Source: Rhodocyclaceae bacterium UBA1310
GTDB lineage: Bacteria > Pseudomonadota > Gammaproteobacteria > Burkholderiales > Rhodocyclaceae
Length of the DNA: 26,281 nucleotides
Reading direction: 5' to 3'
NCBI GenBank assembly: GCA_002307175.1
Contig: DBTS01000075.1
Span: forward strand, 1 to 26,281
In this document: positions 24,755 through 26,281 of the stretch, in pieces
Numbering within the stretch: position 1 is the first letter of the stretch
Layout: each line of letters starts with the position of its first letter
Program-made: the position numbers and the translations under genes
Notes under the pieces: generated by a model
Database searches by the model: none
What the model was told of the DNA's origin: nothing
What the model saw: the letters and a program-made list of their open reading frames with translations, nothing else

Positions 24755-25387
24755 ATGGAAAACTACTTCGATGTTCACTCGGCCACCTGGGATGCCAATC
24801 GCGACCGCGTGGAGCGTGCCAATGCCATTGCCGGCCTGATCCGCCAGCATGTGCCACTGGGTGCGCAGATGCGTCTGCTTGAATTTGGCTGTGGCACCGG
24901 TCTGCTTGGCTTCAACTTCCTCAGCGAAGTCGGCCACATCAGCTTTGCCGACACTTCCGCCGGCATGCTTGAAGAAGTGCACAAGAAAATTGCCGCCAGT
25001 GGCGCCAGCAACGCCGGCACACTGGATCTCTCGCAAAACCCGCTCACCGGCCCCTACAACGTGATCTGCAGCCTCATGACGCTGCACCACATCGAAGACC
25101 ACCGCGCCCAGCTCGAAGCCCTCAGCCATGCACTCGCTGCCGATGGCTACCTGTGCCTGTGCGATCTGGATAGCGAAGACGGCTCCTTCCACAGCCGCGA
25201 AGTCGTGCCGCACAACGGCTTCGCACGCAGCGAGATCGAGAGCATTTTCCGCGACATCCAGCTCGACGTCACACTCTCCACCACGGGCTACATCGTGCGC
25301 AAGGAAGTGGCCGGCGTGCCACGCGAATTCCCGGTGTTCCTGATCATCGGCAAAAAGCGCCACAAGCCCTTCCCCGCACTGGGCTGA
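24755..25387 (+). CDS. Class I SAM-dependent methyltransferase, 210 aa
   Basis: This is a Rossmann-fold methyltransferase of the Methyltransf_11/UbiE-like class. Motif I, EFGCGTG, is at residues 43-49; an acidic turn, FADTSAGML, follows as motif II; the motif around LMTLHHIEDHRAQLEAL and then GYLCLCDLD are the later conserved strands. The N-terminus (NYFDVHSATWDANRDRVERA) is typical of ubiquinone-type and small-molecule methyltransferases. Substrate cannot be told from sequence. ATG 24755 is preferred; AAGGA lies 13 bases upstream, a long spacing, and a GTG at 24722 has no ribosome site. It stands after the DUF4253 gene on the same strand. Confidence 0.9.
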   Translation: MENYFDVHSATWDANRDRVERANAIAGLIRQHVPLGAQMRLLEFGCGTGLLGFNFLSEVGHISFADTSAGMLEEVHKKIAASGASNAGTLDLSQNPLTGPYNVICSLMTLHHIEDHRAQLEALSHALAADGYLCLCDLDSEDGSFHSREVVPHNGFARSEIESIFRDIQLDVTLSTTGYIVRKEVAGVPREFPVFLIIGKKRHKPFPALG

Positions 25388-25399
25388 ACCGCGCGGCAC

Positions 25400-25424
25400 C
25401 CCGGCGAAGCTTCGGCACGCCGGG
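25400..25424 (+). terminator. GC-rich hairpin after the methyltransferase gene
   Basis: CCCGGCG (25400-25406) pairs with CGCCGGG (25418-25424) across an 11-base loop, starting 13 bases after the stop. There is no T-tract, so termination strength is uncertain. Confidence 0.55.
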
Positions 25425-25591
25425 CCTGTCGTTCATCCGGCTACACTTCGGATTACGTTTGGAAGCCTGTATCGTGGGCGCCCCATGACGCGGGAGAAGC
25501 GACGCTGAATCTGCCGCGAAAGACCGCCAGCCATGCGTAGCACATGACCCCTGATCACGGCCTCGCCGTCAGACCATGAAGGGCTTCTGGA

Positions 25592-26260
25592 ATGAAGATG
25601 AAATACATTCTCTGCACATTACTCCTCGCCGCCTGGCTCGCCCCGGCCATTTCAGCCCTGCCTGAGCCGAAAGAATGGCTCAAGGTCGAACGCATCTACA
25701 AGAAAGATGCGGAGAAGTACCGCGAGTTCGTTGAAAACTACGGCGACGCCAAGACCAACTACACCATGATCGTGCACGCCGATTCCTCTTGGGGCAGCTA
25801 CTACTGGACCTTCGTGAAGGAAGAAAAGCAGCCCGGCCTGCACGATCAGCCCTCGGTACACAACCTGTACGCCGATATCGTTCTGGAAGACCACGGGGGC
25901 ACCATCCCCATCGCCTCATTCAAGGATTTCGGCAACGAAGTCTACTGGCCCGAATTCCTCTACCCCTACTGCATCGTCGATGATGCCGACCACGACGGCA
26001 CACCCGAGTTCTACCTCACCTACTTCGGCGCCAGCGACGGGCTTGACGCCAAACCCCTGAAAGTGATCGTCTACAGCACCGAACACCGCATTCATGCCAA
26101 ATACATTAAGAACAAGGTAAGCGCCTACTACCCCGCCGGCAATGAAGACGACAGATACCACCTGGAATACGACGCCAACTGGAAGAAGCTGCCCAAACCG
26201 ATTGCGGACAGAGCGATGGAACTGGTGCGGGAAGTGAAGCGGAAGGGCTTGGTGGAGTAA
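25592..26260 (+). CDS. Secreted hypothetical protein with acidic DxDxDG loop, 222 aa
   Basis: The N-terminus is a Sec signal peptide: MKMKYILCTLLLAAWLAPAI, then SALPEP, with cleavage probably after the Ala of ISA near residue 22. The mature protein is rich in Tyr, Trp, Asp and Lys. Near residues 130-140 the loop DDADHDGTPEFYLTYFG has the DxDxDG pattern of calcium-binding or VCBS/FG-GAP-like loops, followed by KPLKVIVYS. I do not recognise a family with a known function. ATG 25592 is given as start, but ATG 25598, six bases further in frame, has the better distance from the GGA at 25589-25591. It stands alone at the end of the window, on the plus strand. Confidence 0.8.
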   Translation: MKMKYILCTLLLAAWLAPAISALPEPKEWLKVERIYKKDAEKYREFVENYGDAKTNYTMIVHADSSWGSYYWTFVKEEKQPGLHDQPSVHNLYADIVLEDHGGTIPIASFKDFGNEVYWPEFLYPYCIVDDADHDGTPEFYLTYFGASDGLDAKPLKVIVYSTEHRIHAKYIKNKVSAYYPAGNEDDRYHLEYDANWKKLPKPIADRAMELVREVKRKGLVE

Positions 26261-26281
26261 GAAGCTGTTCATGATCTTACT

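Overview
The window is a GC-rich chromosomal segment with proteobacterial gene families, most likely from a betaproteobacterium. This placement rests on gene content: a close QorB/YtfH pair, a QseB/PmrA-type two-component system, a PACE efflux gene with a divergent LysR gene, DUF1488 and DUF4253 proteins. No rRNA or tRNA is present to confirm it. I saw no tRNA, rRNA, CRISPR array, insertion sequence, integrase or phage gene.

Layout. 1-3440: the 3' end of a LysR regulator, a small conserved hypothetical gene, the divergent pair qorR/qorB around a palindromic operator, a strong intrinsic terminator plus a second hairpin, and a Crp/Fnr-type regulator on the minus strand. 3617-14400: three genes in one direction with short gaps: a membrane-anchored SPFH (slipin/stomatin) protein, a GGDEF diguanylate cyclase preceded by an 18-codon overlapping mini-ORF, and a 2950-codon cyclic beta-1,2-glucan synthase (NdvB/ChvB/Cgs type). 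14481-17267: on the opposite strand, a 928-residue unrecognised protein with two conserved-looking ends joined by a very long Pro/Ala-rich linker carrying repeated acidic-hydrophobic motifs. 17765-18676: a secreted TPR protein. 18995-21689: a probable operon of cytochrome b561, response regulator and histidine kinase, preceded by a direct repeat that looks like a PmrA/BasR-type box. 21690-23111: a PACE efflux protein and its divergent LysR regulator. 23145-26260: DUF1488, DUF4253, a SAM-dependent methyltransferase and a secreted protein with an acidic DxDxDG loop.

The most distinctive part is the SPFH - diguanylate cyclase - cyclic glucan synthase block. It is next to a Crp/Fnr-type regulator that reads in the opposite direction. 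The layout suggests, as inference only, that synthesis of a periplasmic cyclic glucan is organised at a membrane microdomain and linked to c-di-GMP. The other strong points are regulatory: palindromes or direct repeats at qorR/qorB, the PACE/LysR pair and the cytochrome b561/two-component operon each match the expected binding pattern of a nearby regulator.
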